This document shows positions 46,658 to 56,477 of a DNA stretch of 64,000 nt, piece after piece. Where the stretch lies: contig NZ_JAGGKH010000006.1 of assembly GCF_017873565.1 (NCBI RefSeq), positions 124,001-188,000 of the forward strand, written 5' to 3'. Numbering within the stretch: position 1 is the stretch's first letter; every line of letters begins with the position of its first letter. Both the position numbers and the translations under genes were made by a program. The DNA comes from Lederbergia galactosidilytica. Lineage in GTDB: Bacteria > Bacillota > Bacilli > Bacillales > Bacillaceae_C. The notes under the pieces are model-generated. The model was not told the DNA's origin and did no database searches. It saw nothing but the letters and a program-made list of their open reading frames with translations.

Positions 46658-46931
46658 AACGGAAACACGCTCTCCTACTTCCAGCCTTTCCTTCATAAAA
46701 TAATTCATATTGAATTCCTTGGCTCAATCTATTTTCCTTTTCCGGATATTCAGAAATTGGGTGTTGCTCCACATATTCATATAAAAGTCGGTAGCCAATC
46801 ATTTCCTTTTTCCCATCAGATAATTTATTCATCATCGAAAAAACGAAAGGTAATAAAGTTATACAGATTAAAAAAAGGAGGGAAAGAGAGAGCAGCCCTT
46901 CTAAAAAGCTAAAACCTCTCTCATTCTTCAA
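46629..46931 (-). CDS. comGE: Competence minor pseudopilin ComGE
   Basis: 100 residues with a pilin-like start (GFSFLEGLLSLSLLFL), hydrophobic to about residue 35, and a soluble rest with two cysteines (ACFRYEDKQKCVQ). The start is taken as TTG at 46931 about ten bases from AAAGGGG; an ATG at 46952 lies before that ribosome site. It overlaps comGD and comGF. Confidence 0.82.
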   Translation of the reverse strand: MKNERGFSFLEGLLSLSLLFLICITLLPFVFSMMNKLSDGKKEMIGYRLLYEYVEQHPISEYPEKENRLSQGIQYELFYEGKAGSRRACFRYEDKQKCVQ

Positions 46932-47361
46932 TGCTAAAACGCCCCTTTCCAATATAAAATGTCAACTTAATCGTATGTTGATTTTGTTGAAAATTAATCG
47001 TACCAAAATTAGAGATATTGCCATTCTCATTAATGGTAAAGCTTGTTAAATTACTTTTTTGAATATAAATCGTTGATGGAAATTTTCTCTGTAATAAAGT
47101 TTCTTTTGTACCCGTATTTACAACTACATATTGTCTATTTGATGGTGAAAATTGAATTTGAACTCTAACTTTTCTATTTATCGCATGGGCATGAGCATAA
47201 TATAGATCTGCCTCAAGTTGGGTAATGAATAATCTTCTCTGCATCGTCTCTGAAAATGATTGATACGTGAAAATACTAAATAACAGGACAATAGATAAAA
47301 CGGATAGTACAATTAGCATCTCTAACAAGGTAAAACCTTTGTTTGAACGGCAATATCTCAT
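46921..47361 (-). CDS. comGD: Competence minor pseudopilin ComGD
   Basis: 146 residues. Basic leader MRYCRSNK then GFTLLEMLIVLSVLSIVLLF, the pre-pilin cleavage and helix region. The rest is a beta-rich globular domain. It overlaps comGC by four bases and comGE by 11. Confidence 0.92.
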   Translation of the reverse strand: MRYCRSNKGFTLLEMLIVLSVLSIVLLFSIFTYQSFSETMQRRLFITQLEADLYYAHAHAINRKVRVQIQFSPSNRQYVVVNTGTKETLLQRKFPSTIYIQKSNLTSFTINENGNISNFGTINFQQNQHTIKLTFYIGKGRFSIEE

Positions 47362-47681
47362 GAGTCTGACTGGTTGACCGGTTGAACCTTCCCATTCACA
47401 ATCTCCAATTCACTACCATCTGGACAAGTGACTTGTTCCGTTTCAAGATATCCTGCCGCGTCAAGCTCTTCAAAGTCTTTTGGATATTGATTTTTCTCGA
47501 TATGATAAGCCTGCACCTGACCTTGAAGCATAGATATAAACGCTTCACAGCCTTTTCCATTGATAGTTTTATTATGCTTCGTTACATTAGGCAAAGTAAT
47601 GAGTAATATTATGGAAATGACGAGTAATACTATCAGCATCTCGATTAAAGTAAATCCCTTTTGATTCCGAAGATATTTCAC
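47358..47681 (-). CDS. comGC: Major competence pseudopilin ComGC
   Basis: 107 residues. Leader MKYLRNQKG, then FTLIEMLIVLLVISIILLIT, followed by a domain with the disulfide-forming pair of cysteines (GKGCEAF and VTCPDG). It is the main subunit of the pilus that threads DNA across the cell wall. Cleavage would be by ComC. Confidence 0.95.
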   Translation of the reverse strand: MKYLRNQKGFTLIEMLIVLLVISIILLITLPNVTKHNKTINGKGCEAFISMLQGQVQAYHIEKNQYPKDFEELDAAGYLETEQVTCPDGSELEIVNGKVQPVNQSDS

Positions 47682-47701
47682 CTATTTCTCCTCCTCTAAT
47701 A

Positions 47702-48724
47702 TCAAATTGAATCCATCATTTGAAACATGGGAAAAAAGATTGACATATAAATTACTGCAACCATTAATCCAATTAAAATAAAAATCAATGGCTGTATAAA
47801 AGACATAAACCGCAGCATTTTCTCCTCTAATATCTCTGTACAAATTTGACTATAGTAAAGTAATTCACTGCCCAATCGACCATTTTTTTCTCCATGAGCG
47901 ACAATCATAACCATTTCATCTGCAATAAAATGGAGTTTGGAAAGAGCGTTTGGGAAAGTGCTCCCCAATAGCAATTCCTTTTTCAAATGCTTTCCAACTT
48001 CCTGCATAAGGGGACGGAAATTTTGAGCCTCCATCATTGTGATAATTTCATTTAATGAATGTCCACTTTGGAATAGTAAGCTCCACTCTCTGGCAAGAAA
48101 AATTGTTTGGTATAGTTTGTAGAAGGATTGGTAGATTGGGATGGTGGATTGGAATGCCGCTATTTCAAAAGCTGTTCTTTTGTCAAAATATCTTTTCATA
48201 CCGAAAAAGATGAGAAAACAAAAACAGAGAGAAATAGCGATATATATGGGGATATGGTCAACCAAATGAAGAATTGTTTGTGTTATTCCATTTGGTTGAA
48301 AACCAATTGTATGATAGAGAAGCTGAAACTGCGGTAATAGCACGGTTTTTAAAATAAATATTACAAACAATAAAGCAAACAGCAATACACATGGATATTG
48401 AATTAATTTCAATATTTTTTTCTGCTGTTGTTCTTTTTTTAGTAAATAATTTCCGCTTTCTTGAAAAGATTTTGCTAGAAATCCATGTTTTTCCGCAAAA
48501 TAAATTGCCGCACATGCTTGATTATCAAATCCATGTCTGATAAAAACCTCATGGATAGGATCGCCTCCTTGTAATTCTCTCACCATGGATGCAAATAGTG
48601 AACGATGTTGCTCGTGAATATTTATAAAGAATTGAAAGACTTCTAAAAAGGGATAACCATTTTCCAACATATCACTTGCTCTAATAAAAAACTGTCCTTG
48701 ATCTTTTATCGATATTTTTTTCAT
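47702..48724 (-). CDS. comGB: Competence type II secretion-like membrane protein ComGB
   Basis: 340-residue GspF-type inner-membrane platform with the usual arrangement: helices near residues 110-132, 158-180 and 313-335 between two cytoplasmic domains. The ATG at 48724 lies 44 bases inside comGA, with a poor ribosome site, so translation is probably coupled to comGA. Confidence 0.93.
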   Translation of the reverse strand: MKKISIKDQGQFFIRASDMLENGYPFLEVFQFFINIHEQHRSLFASMVRELQGGDPIHEVFIRHGFDNQACAAIYFAEKHGFLAKSFQESGNYLLKKEQQQKKILKLIQYPCVLLFALLFVIFILKTVLLPQFQLLYHTIGFQPNGITQTILHLVDHIPIYIAISLCFCFLIFFGMKRYFDKRTAFEIAAFQSTIPIYQSFYKLYQTIFLAREWSLLFQSGHSLNEIITMMEAQNFRPLMQEVGKHLKKELLLGSTFPNALSKLHFIADEMVMIVAHGEKNGRLGSELLYYSQICTEILEEKMLRFMSFIQPLIFILIGLMVAVIYMSIFFPMFQMMDSI

Positions 48725-49778
48725 CGACAATCCATTTTTCATATTCAACTTCTGAAATATAGCCAAGCGCAACCCCCTTTGCAATCAGTTTTGGCAAGGA
48801 TAATGACAAAGAAATAATGTCACCACCTTTTAATTCTTCTATTGCCGCTTGCAAAAATTGACCATGTAAAAGTTCATAAATCCCTGTTCTCTTCATTGTT
48901 TGGGAACGAATACAATATTTGGAACATTCAAACCCACAAAAAGGGCATCTTAACTTTACTAACCTTTGCGAAGTAATAGCGAGCAATGTCTGCTGTAAAT
49001 CATGATGTTTAACACCAAACTCTATGAAACGATATAAGGCACCCTTTGCATCTCTAGTATGCATAGTGGATAAAACCAAATGTCCCGTCATTGCCGCTCG
49101 TATAGCAATAAACGCTGTTTCTGCATCCCGAATTTCCCCTATCAAAATTACATCAGGATCATGCCGCAAAACGGCCTTCAAGCCATTGTGAAAACTCATT
49201 CCTGCTTTTTCATTCACTTGAACTTGTACAAAATGATCATTTTGTTGCTCAACAGGATCTTCTAAGGAAATAACACGTCGATTTAATTGCTTAGAACAAT
49301 AATCTGCTAACGTAAACATTGACGTGGATTTACCACTCCCAGTTGGTCCTGTGAACAAAACTAAACCATGTGCTTGTTTCATAAAGCTTTGTAACATACG
49401 CATACTGTTTGGAAATAGGGATAATTTTTGCTGAGAAAGGATTTTTTTATGATGGAGGATACGGATAACAATACTTTCCTTTGCTTTAGCGGTAGGTAAA
49501 GTGGAAATTCTTAATGAAGTCAAAATTCCGGAGAAGTAAGATTGTAGTGAACCACTTTGCGGTTTTCTTTTTTCACCAATATCCATAGAAGCTAAAAACT
49601 TTAAATGAGAAATAATTCTTTCTCCCATTTGGATCGGTATTTTTTTATGTGAGGTCAAAATACCATGGATCCGAAATTGCACCAAATAATCTGTTGAACG
49701 CGGTACAACATGAATATCAGTAGCCTGATAATAGAGAGCTTGTGACACCAAGGATTCTGCAATTTTTTCTATGCTCAC
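48681..49778 (-). CDS. comGA: Competence pilus assembly ATPase ComGA
   Basis: 365-residue GspE/PilB-type ATPase. Walker A GPTGSGKST at residues 144-152, the Asp box ISLEDPVEQ, Walker B VILIGEIRDAET and the His box LSTMHT. A zinc-like CPFCGF...CSKYC segment follows. GTG start at 49778, 13 bases from AGGTGG. First gene of the comG operon (A-G), which builds the competence pilus. ComK boxes were not clearly found upstream. Confidence 0.94.
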   Translation of the reverse strand: MSIEKIAESLVSQALYYQATDIHVVPRSTDYLVQFRIHGILTSHKKIPIQMGERIISHLKFLASMDIGEKRKPQSGSLQSYFSGILTSLRISTLPTAKAKESIVIRILHHKKILSQQKLSLFPNSMRMLQSFMKQAHGLVLFTGPTGSGKSTSMFTLADYCSKQLNRRVISLEDPVEQQNDHFVQVQVNEKAGMSFHNGLKAVLRHDPDVILIGEIRDAETAFIAIRAAMTGHLVLSTMHTRDAKGALYRFIEFGVKHHDLQQTLLAITSQRLVKLRCPFCGFECSKYCIRSQTMKRTGIYELLHGQFLQAAIEELKGGDIISLSLSLPKLIAKGVALGYISEVEYEKWIVDEKNIDKRSRTVFY

Positions 49779-50096
49779 TTTTCATAAAACACCACCTTTC
49801 ATACCTTTCTCTAAATAACAGATTCGACATGTTTCTTCTTTTTCCTGCAAGAATTTAAACTTTTTTTAAAAATAAAAAGACTACTTGCTAAGGAGCTACT
49901 GATTTTTTCAGTTATTTTTTGATTCTCATCAAGGATGATCACTAGCTTTTTGAGGTATACTATTTTTAGACAAAAACCTTGTAATGAAGATTCTCACCTA
50001 TTTGACACAAAGTTATTAGCTCTTATATTTACATTTCAATCGATCTTCCTATATAATAAGGTATTGATGGATGACGCTAAAAAGGAGGGGATACAT

Positions 50097-50342
50097 ATGG
50101 ATCGCATGTATAGAGTATTGGGTTTTTGGACCGGTATATTTGCCATTATGCTTTATCTGGGTGATATGGAAAAAACGGCATTATTATTCTTGGGACAAAC
50201 TGGATTTTTTGTTCTTCTTAGTTACTTGAAATTATCTGAACGTATGTATATGTATGTATTCGCCGCATATCTAACCGTATTTATGTGCGGATTTACATAC
50301 TATACCTTGTTCCTAATGCCTCCTGGCGGTGGATTAGGTTAA
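50097..50342 (+). CDS. yqgY: Membrane protein YqgY (DUF2626)
   Basis: 81 residues with three membrane helices. The start MDRMYRVLGFWTGIFAIML and YLKLSERMYMYVFAAYLTVF match the DUF2626 family. Function unknown. The ATG at 50097 follows AAGGAGGGG; an upstream frame extension to 49935 has no ribosome site. A clean terminator follows. Confidence 0.88.
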   Translation: MDRMYRVLGFWTGIFAIMLYLGDMEKTALLFLGQTGFFVLLSYLKLSERMYMYVFAAYLTVFMCGFTYYTLFLMPPGGGLG

Positions 50343-50345
50343 CAT

Positions 50346-50382
50346 AAAAGAGACTGCATATTTTACGATGCAGTCTTTTTTA
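50346..50382 (+). terminator. Terminator of yqgY
   Basis: AGACTGCAT (50351-50359) pairs with ATGCAGTCT (50368-50376), followed by TTTTTATT. Confidence 0.85.
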
Positions 50383-50384
50383 TT

Positions 50385-50803
50385 GGAAAGAAAAGTTTCA
50401 AATCTAACATTTAAGATCAGACAATGACCTTGTGACTCGCCCGCAATATTGAAAGGAAAAACTTAGCTTAACGATTATTGCAAAGGTGTTGCTTTTTGAA
50501 GAGCCAAGAGGGTTAGGGAGAGGGGAAATTGCCATCTCTTTAAATTCCTCCCGCTGTCGTTCCAGTCACATATTTACCGTTGTCAATTACCTCATCTTTT
50601 CTTCTCCAGCAAGTTTCATTTTGACAATCGCAGGAAAGAAACTAGGAACAAAAGTGTTTTCATTAAAGAAAAACCTAAGCTACTAAGTGCATGTAATCCG
50701 CTCCGGAATTATACTTTGCTAAGGCAACACATTATTCGACTTTGGAACCTAGGATTTTAGTTATGTCCCAGTCTCCTCTCGTTCTTCAACAATGTGTGGT
50801 ATT
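50385..50803. other. Gene-free stretch beside yqgY
   Basis: A 66-codon plus-strand frame (50486-50686) exists but has no ribosome site before its ATG and no recognisable family. I see nothing else of note. Confidence 0.35.
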
Positions 50804-51091
50804 TTATGGAGTTATAACTATATATCCTAGCCAGCCAATCAATATTATAACTGGCAAGATTAACAAACCCGACAACCCCTTCATATTTTTCCTAAGCAAA
50901 AAAGCTGCGCCAAGATAAAAAAACGGAAAGATACCTCCCCACCATCTAAATAGCGGTGTCACAGCTAAGTATAGTGAAAATGGTATTATTAACAAGCAAG
51001 AAATAACGAGAAACATTGGCTTTTTCTTACTTAAGGCAATAAATGAAAAGACAATTGAAGCGAGCATAAACGGCCAAAAAAGTAACACCAT
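50804..51091 (-). CDS. Small membrane protein, unknown function
   Basis: 95 residues, nearly all hydrophobic: about four membrane helices (residues 3-19, 24-43, 50-64, 72-93) with an RKNMKG basic loop before the last. I do not recognise the family. The ATG at 51091 follows AAAGGA eight bases upstream; an eight-codon longer start is less likely. It lies downstream of yqgX in the same direction, with a 78-base gap, so it may be cotranscribed. Confidence 0.7.
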   Translation of the reverse strand: MVLLFWPFMLASIVFSFIALSKKKPMFLVISCLLIIPFSLYLAVTPLFRWWGGIFPFFYLGAAFLLRKNMKGLSGLLILPVIILIGWLGYIVITP

Positions 51092-51169
51092 ATGTATCGT
51101 CCTTTCTTTGCGCAAATACCTGATTTATTTAACTACTTTTCCATTCAATTATCGTTACGGCTTTTTTAT

Positions 51170-51790
51170 TCAAAGAAACGGATTTCCCGCTTTTTCTTGC
51201 TGAATACTTGTCATTTGTCCATGACCAGGTAACACATCAGTTTCCTCGGGAAGTGTTAATAATTTGTTTTCAATACTTGTTAGTAATGCTTTATGGCTTC
51301 CTCCAAATAAATCGGTTCTCCCTATACTCCCAGCAAATAAAGTATCGCCAGCTACAACTGAATTTGCTTCTTTTACATAATAAGATAGACTTCCTGGCGA
51401 ATGACCTGGTGTGTGGAAAAGCTCAAAAGAAAATGATCCTACCTTTAATTCCCCTTCCTCTGTAATAAGGTGGTCAGCAGAATCGGCAGTAATATCTTCC
51501 CCAAAACGCCTAGAACCGTTCAATGTCGGATTAGATAACCATTCGTCCTCTATTTCATGAAGATAAACAGGTATTTTCCAATGTTGCTTCACATGATCAA
51601 CCGCTCCGATGTGATCAAAGTGGGCATGGGTTAATAGAATCGCTAATGGTTGCAAGTGTTGCTCTGTTAAATAATCATTTAACTCTTTCCCTTGACTACC
51701 TGGATCAAATATAATGCATTCTTTATGACTATTTACAAGTAGATAGCAATTTGTTTGTAAAGGTCCTAATGGAATTTGTATCCATTTCAA
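51170..51790 (-). CDS. yqgX: Metallo-beta-lactamase fold hydrolase YqgX (glyoxalase II-like)
   Basis: 206 residues. Metal-binding motif THAHFDHIGA near residues 54-63, a later HTPGHSPGSL, GDTLFAGSIGRTDL and LPGHG. This is the short GloB/YcbL-like class that may hydrolyse thioesters such as S-lactoyl-bacillithiol. The start is TTG at 51790 after GGAGAG. It diverges from yqgW. Confidence 0.92.
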   Translation of the reverse strand: MKWIQIPLGPLQTNCYLLVNSHKECIIFDPGSQGKELNDYLTEQHLQPLAILLTHAHFDHIGAVDHVKQHWKIPVYLHEIEDEWLSNPTLNGSRRFGEDITADSADHLITEEGELKVGSFSFELFHTPGHSPGSLSYYVKEANSVVAGDTLFAGSIGRTDLFGGSHKALLTSIENKLLTLPEETDVLPGHGQMTSIQQEKAGNPFL

Positions 51791-51986
51791 TGTTTTTCTC
51801 TCCTTTTATAAAAATATATACTGAATGAGGATGTTCATCCACGTATATACTATATAACATAGCTTTCAAAGAAGTGTCACTTTTATCGCTCGACAAATCC
51901 GCGAAAAAGCTATAGAATAGATGTGAGTATGAGTAATCATTACATATAAAAAATGGAATTGTCCTACGGAAAGGAGTTTCTTATAC

Positions 51987-52160
51987 ATGGGTACAGCTAT
52001 TATCTTTTTATTAGTTGCATTATTAGCCGTTTTCGCAGTCATTAGTGCCTTAAAAAACAAGAATATCCTTGGATTTTTATTTGGTTTTGGAACTTTAGTT
52101 GTTTTTGGTTTTTTCGCGATTGCGACGCTTATCCATTTCCCTGATTCTTTACCTAAATAA
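51987..52160 (+). CDS. yqgW: Small membrane protein YqgW (DUF2759)
   Basis: 57 residues: MGTAIIFLLVALLAVFAV, a short charged turn with LKNKN, then a second helix to residue ~48. Two-helix architecture and the place beside yqgX fit the DUF2759/YqgW family; function unknown. AAGGAG lies 11 bases upstream of ATG 51987 and the TAA is at 52158-52160. It was below common length cutoffs. Confidence 0.85.
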   Translation: MGTAIIFLLVALLAVFAVISALKNKNILGFLFGFGTLVVFGFFAIATLIHFPDSLPK

Positions 52161-52366
52161 AATGAATTTTAGGATCATAAGCAAGGTTTCATTTAGCAAC
52201 AAATATCCTTTAAGGTTTTTTGGATGAGAGCTAAGTATAGAGATGAGCCCGTGTCTTTTTCAACTTCAAACTACAGGGCTCTGCCTCTAATGTTTGTAGC
52301 TGGAGAGAATATTGACCTTTAGCGTGAAGAAGTTAACTTGCTTAATTGCATTAGTCTTATCTCCAT

Positions 52367-52398
52367 AAAAGGTGCAGGAGTTTTCTCCTGCACCTTTT
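52367..52398. terminator. Terminator of yqgU
   Basis: AAAAGGTGCAGGAG pairs perfectly with CTCCTGCACCTTTT across a 4-base loop. It could stop yqgU (minus) and plus-strand readthrough from yqgW. It overlaps the yqgU stop. Confidence 0.88.
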
Positions 52399-53575
52399 AT
52401 ATTGCTGTTATTATTTCCTCTTCCTTTTCCTCTTTTTCTTCAGGCGATAATACGAGGCTTTCCCCTGTTTCTAAATTGATTAATTCTTCTAATTGGAAGC
52501 CGTATAGACATAACTTCCCATTGGGTGAGCAAGAGATTGGCTTATTTTCCATATTATCAAACATAGTCACTGCATTTTCTTTTTGAAGATTATAAGCAAT
52601 CAACTGAAATCCTCCCGTATACGTATCAGTACTTCCATGATGTTTTGGTACGAACGTAAGAAATATCTTTTCCTTCTCAATATATTCGTAATAAGGAATT
52701 AACCAATCTGTATACTGTGTTAAATTCGGTACCTGTATTGGAGGAACTAATTCCTCTAGCGCCGAATCATAAAAATGGTAATTGATTTGTTCAGAATTTA
52801 CATCATCAACATCGATTGCCATAACTATATTTGAAAAAACATCGAACCGATACAAATGCTCTAGGAGAGTTTCTTTGTTCTGAGGATTAGATAATGATTG
52901 TTTGACAAGAGGAGCAAAAACGCTAGGCTTCTCTGGATCCCATTCTTGAACTAGAATATGTTCTTCGTCAAACCACTTGATAAACGGTTCAATTTCTTCC
53001 TTCTTCTGAATGGAATTATGGCCAATATCAAACTGGAGACTATCATAAGACCAATCTTCAAAAAATGCTGTCAACATCAGCAAATCGGGGTTTTCTTTAT
53101 TCCATTCTGCAGCAATTTCATACGAATCAACTGCTGTTGAGAACTTCACATCTCCTACTAGATCAATAAAATCAAGCTTTGCAGAATGTGAGTTTTCAGA
53201 AGTATGTATAAGAATCAGCTCTTTGTTATCATGAATCAAAACGTTATTAAAAGGGGATTGAGAAGTAAAAATAACTTGTGATTTTCCCTCATATAACTGG
53301 TAAGTTGCTAATTGATAAGTACCTTCATGCTTGAATCCATAGATGATTGTTTGATCATCAATCCAACCATATATTTTTTCAAATTCATCATTAGCCTCAA
53401 ATTGAAACGGCCTGGGGTCCGGTCTATCCTCTTTTTCATTTTCTTTCGCTATGGGGGGAATTTCATTCTTCTCAACTTCTGGAGAAACAAAATCATTTTG
53501 TAACATCGTACAACCAGTTAAAACCATCAATATAAGTAACAGCATGAATAATATGGAGAAAAATTTCCTCTGCAC
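52397..53575 (-). CDS. yqgU: Lipoprotein YqgU-like
   Basis: 392 residues with a lipoprotein signal: hydrophobic stretch then lipobox LTGC with the acylated Cys near residue 22. The rest is a soluble extracytoplasmic domain, probably beta-propeller-like with repeated short strands, rich in Glu at the C-terminus. Function unknown. The start is GTG at 53575 after GGGGGAG; upstream frame extension lacks a ribosome site. The match to YqgU is from size, lipobox and place next to yqgS and yqgW. Confidence 0.78.
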   Translation of the reverse strand: MQRKFFSILFMLLLILMVLTGCTMLQNDFVSPEVEKNEIPPIAKENEKEDRPDPRPFQFEANDEFEKIYGWIDDQTIIYGFKHEGTYQLATYQLYEGKSQVIFTSQSPFNNVLIHDNKELILIHTSENSHSAKLDFIDLVGDVKFSTAVDSYEIAAEWNKENPDLLMLTAFFEDWSYDSLQFDIGHNSIQKKEEIEPFIKWFDEEHILVQEWDPEKPSVFAPLVKQSLSNPQNKETLLEHLYRFDVFSNIVMAIDVDDVNSEQINYHFYDSALEELVPPIQVPNLTQYTDWLIPYYEYIEKEKIFLTFVPKHHGSTDTYTGGFQLIAYNLQKENAVTMFDNMENKPISCSPNGKLCLYGFQLEELINLETGESLVLSPEEKEEKEEEIITAI

Positions 53576-53757
53576 TTCCACTCCCCCTTCTTTTTTCGAA
53601 CTGCGCAAATTACTTTTTTTAGATTGAACGCTTAAAAGAATCCTGTGCTACATCCTCCAAGTAGTTTTGAACTAAGCAAGATGTTTATACTTGCACTTGA
53701 AACTGAAGCGAGACTATGCCTAAAAAGCCCTATGGTACAGTAGGCTACTACTATATT

Positions 53758-53794
53758 TCTAAAAAAACTCCCGCAACATTCGGTTGGGGAGTTA
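53758..53794 (-). terminator. Terminator of the lipoteichoic acid synthase gene
   Basis: On the minus strand AACTCCCCAAC pairs with GTTGCGGGAGTT (one-base bulge), followed by TTTTTTAG. Confidence 0.85.
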
Positions 53795-53816
53795 AATACT
53801 TTCAATCCGATCATTA

Positions 53817-55685
53817 TTAATAGTCATCATCATAAAATCGTAATAAATCACCATTAATAATACTATCGGAGTAGCCCAAATCTTTACTAGCTTTTTCTTT
53901 GTACGGTTCACAAAAAGTCTCTTCAACAGGTTCTTCCGTTTCTTTAGAATAACAAGTATTTCTCGTATATACATATTCACTTGTAATAAAGCTGCCATCT
54001 CTAAATACGATAAAATCTTGATGATCAGGTGAAAAAAGATCCTCACCAAATGCTATATCATTTTTCGAATTAATTCCCATTAAATGAAGTAGCGTCGGTT
54101 TCAAGTCAATCTGTCCACTTACTTTCGAAATAGTTTTTCCTTTCCCTTGATCTGTTACACCAGGGATATGAATATACATTGGAACTCGTTGCAATTGGGC
54201 ACTTACATATGGGGTTACTTCTTTATCTAAATACTGTCCCATCGCTTCATTATGATTTTCCGAAATACCATAGTGATCTCCATACATCACAATTATGGAA
54301 TTATCATATAACCCTTCGTCTTTTAGTTCTTGAAAAAATTGACGTAATGCCTCATCCATATAACGAACCGTTTGAAAATAACGATTCAATGTCCCGCTTT
54401 TCGAATCAAATTCATCAATAAATTTATCTTCTTCATCCAATTTAAATGGATGGTGATTTGTTAGAGTGATCATTTTAGTATAAAACGGTTGTTCCATTGT
54501 GCTCATTAAATCAACAGATTGCTCAAAGAATGGGATATCTTTCATTCCCCAACCAACCGAAATCTCCGGTGTAATGTCATAATCTTGCGCTGAATAATAG
54601 TAATCATATCCTATGGCTTCATACATAATATCACGATTCCAAAAACTTTTATTATTAGCATGCATTGTTGAAGTATAATATCCTTTGTCACCAAGCTTTT
54701 CCGCTAATGAATTAAGTTTATTGCCAGAATGAGTAAAAAATACAGCTCCACGGCCTAGAGGATACAACGAGTTTTCTAATAAGAATTCTGAGTCGGAGGT
54801 TTTCCCCTGCCCTGTTTGGTGATAAAACTGATCAAAGTAATAACTATCATCAACCAGTTCATTTAAAAATGGTGTAATTGTTTCACCATTCATCTCATTA
54901 TTAATTACAAAGTTTTGCAACGACTCTAATGTAACGACAATTAAATTACGATCCTCCGCAATTCCAAACATCTCAGGATCTGGTTTCGCATACTTCGCAT
55001 TAACGTGGTTTTCAATATCCACTAATTGACTGCCATCTGCCATTGCTCTTTGTGCTGATGATTTTGACTGTAAGAAGATATCATATAAATGATAATTGTA
55101 TGTTCCTAAATTTTTCACTAACATTTCTCTATCAAAAGTTCTTGTTAGTAGCTGTGGTCGCTCTGCTTCTGCCAGGCCAATATTAAGAAACAATACAGCC
55201 GCTGAAATAAGAAAATAGGCGCGACGACTTGATTTTTTAACAGGTGCAAATTCTGCATGTTTTCGATAATAACGGGTAAGAAAATAAAGAATAACCACAT
55301 CCAAAAAGTAAAGGAAATCGTACCAATGGATTTCAGTAGCAGCGCTATCACCTAAATCAGCAAAATTATTCGTTTGAAACAGCACCGGCAAGGTTAGAAA
55401 ATCCGTGAAAAATCGGTAAAAAGCAACATTTGCATACAAAATGAAGCTAAGAATCAAACTTGTTAGGATAATATAACGTGCTTTACCTTTCTCAGTTTTA
55501 AAAAATAGCGAGAGACCAAAAACGAATAACAAAAAGCTAATCGGATTAATGAATAAAATAATCTCTTGCATGAAGTTTTCGATAGTAATAGAAAAACTAG
55601 TTTTATAAACAATATATGTTTTGATCCAGAGCAAAAAGGCTGCTATTACTGGAAGCAATATATTGGCCTTTTTCAACTTACTCAC
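53817..55685 (-). CDS. yqgS: Lipoteichoic acid synthase family protein (YqgS-like)
   Basis: 622 residues: five N-terminal membrane helices (within residues 8-170), then a sulfatase-like extracellular domain. Visible: the metal-ligand region VVTLESLQN near residue 250, the nucleophile Thr in HQTGQGKTSDSEF near 290, MYGDHYG near 470. LtaS enzymes transfer glycerophosphate from phosphatidylglycerol to build lipoteichoic acid; B. subtilis has four paralogs and synteny points to YqgS. Start GTG at 55685 after AGGAGG. Confidence 0.9.
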   Translation of the reverse strand: MSKLKKANILLPVIAAFLLWIKTYIVYKTSFSITIENFMQEIILFINPISFLLFVFGLSLFFKTEKGKARYIILTSLILSFILYANVAFYRFFTDFLTLPVLFQTNNFADLGDSAATEIHWYDFLYFLDVVILYFLTRYYRKHAEFAPVKKSSRRAYFLISAAVLFLNIGLAEAERPQLLTRTFDREMLVKNLGTYNYHLYDIFLQSKSSAQRAMADGSQLVDIENHVNAKYAKPDPEMFGIAEDRNLIVVTLESLQNFVINNEMNGETITPFLNELVDDSYYFDQFYHQTGQGKTSDSEFLLENSLYPLGRGAVFFTHSGNKLNSLAEKLGDKGYYTSTMHANNKSFWNRDIMYEAIGYDYYYSAQDYDITPEISVGWGMKDIPFFEQSVDLMSTMEQPFYTKMITLTNHHPFKLDEEDKFIDEFDSKSGTLNRYFQTVRYMDEALRQFFQELKDEGLYDNSIIVMYGDHYGISENHNEAMGQYLDKEVTPYVSAQLQRVPMYIHIPGVTDQGKGKTISKVSGQIDLKPTLLHLMGINSKNDIAFGEDLFSPDHQDFIVFRDGSFITSEYVYTRNTCYSKETEEPVEETFCEPYKEKASKDLGYSDSIINGDLLRFYDDDY

Positions 55686-56477
55686 TTTTGTTAACCTCCT
55701 AGACTATTTCAACTTCGGGCTTTTCCAAATATTGGAAACCCTTCACATTCGCTACTATCATAATAGCTTTACTGTGAAAAGACAATCAAAAGTTTAACGA
55801 AACTATGCAATATAAATATTAGCACCTTCTAAGAAAAAGAAGGTTAAAATAATTTTTCTAGCAATCTCTGTAAATTTCCTTACTCTTATATAGACGTTTT
55901 TTACAATAAAAAGTTTCATCTTTTACTCATTTTATTTATAATTCATATTTTAGACATATTTAGAGTAACAGAAATGTTAGTTACTAAAACACAGTAGCGA
56001 AAGCAAGGCATAATGGCGAGATTGCCTATAACCTGAAAAGATGTCATTCCACCCTTCCATATTCACTATATATATACATAAGCTAGAAAAAATGGAAGGG
56101 CGAGAATGTATTCTTCTCGCCCTTTATCCAATCTTCATTTATTTAATTGATCTGTCATAAAAGAAATCTATTTGTTAAAGACATTTATTCTTAGTTGAAT
56201 AGCAGAGGTAATCAGAAAATAATGTGGATTGTAGTACATCTTTGGAATACCGAAAATGGAATATGCTTCTTTCGCAAACGATTAATGTGCCAAGGACACA
56301 CACGATCCAAACCATCTATAATAGCATATTTCTATCTACACCCTACAGAATACTTCGCCTGTCACTGACGAGTGTCTAGTTGTCTTCCAAAGTCTTATCG
56401 ATCTGTTACTTTCCGATAAGTCTCGCATATTTTTTTATTTACTAGAATAGCTTTTCACTTCATATTTTTCCTTAATA
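55686..56477. other. 790-base gene-free region between glucokinase and the LTA synthase gene
   Basis: Very AT-rich on the left. No frame longer than about 45 codons with a ribosome site. It holds the strong hairpin at 56096-56124 and a smaller CTTATCG/CGATAAG stem around 56395-56425 just past glcK. Confidence 0.45.
56085..56125 (-). terminator. Strong hairpin, minus-strand terminator
   Basis: AAGGGCGAGAA (56096-56106) pairs with TTCTCGCCCTT (56114-56124). On the minus strand CCATTTTTT follows. It is 350 bases past glcK, so it either ends a long 3' leader or an unseen small transcript. A competing pairing exists (see findings). Confidence 0.75.

Noticed and set aside
49779-50000. ComK boxes upstream of comGA
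   Set aside because: The region is A/T-rich with runs, but no pair of AAAA-N5-TTTT boxes at the right spacing could be made out.
50486-50686. 66-codon plus-strand frame
   Set aside because: No ribosome site, no recognisable domain and a composition like intergenic DNA.
53609-53816. 6S RNA-like sequence
   Set aside because: The phrase AAAGCCCTATGG is suggestive, but there is no long double-stranded rod with a central bubble.
56230-56370. 45-codon plus-strand frame
   Set aside because: Poor ribosome site and unusual residue make-up; likely chance.
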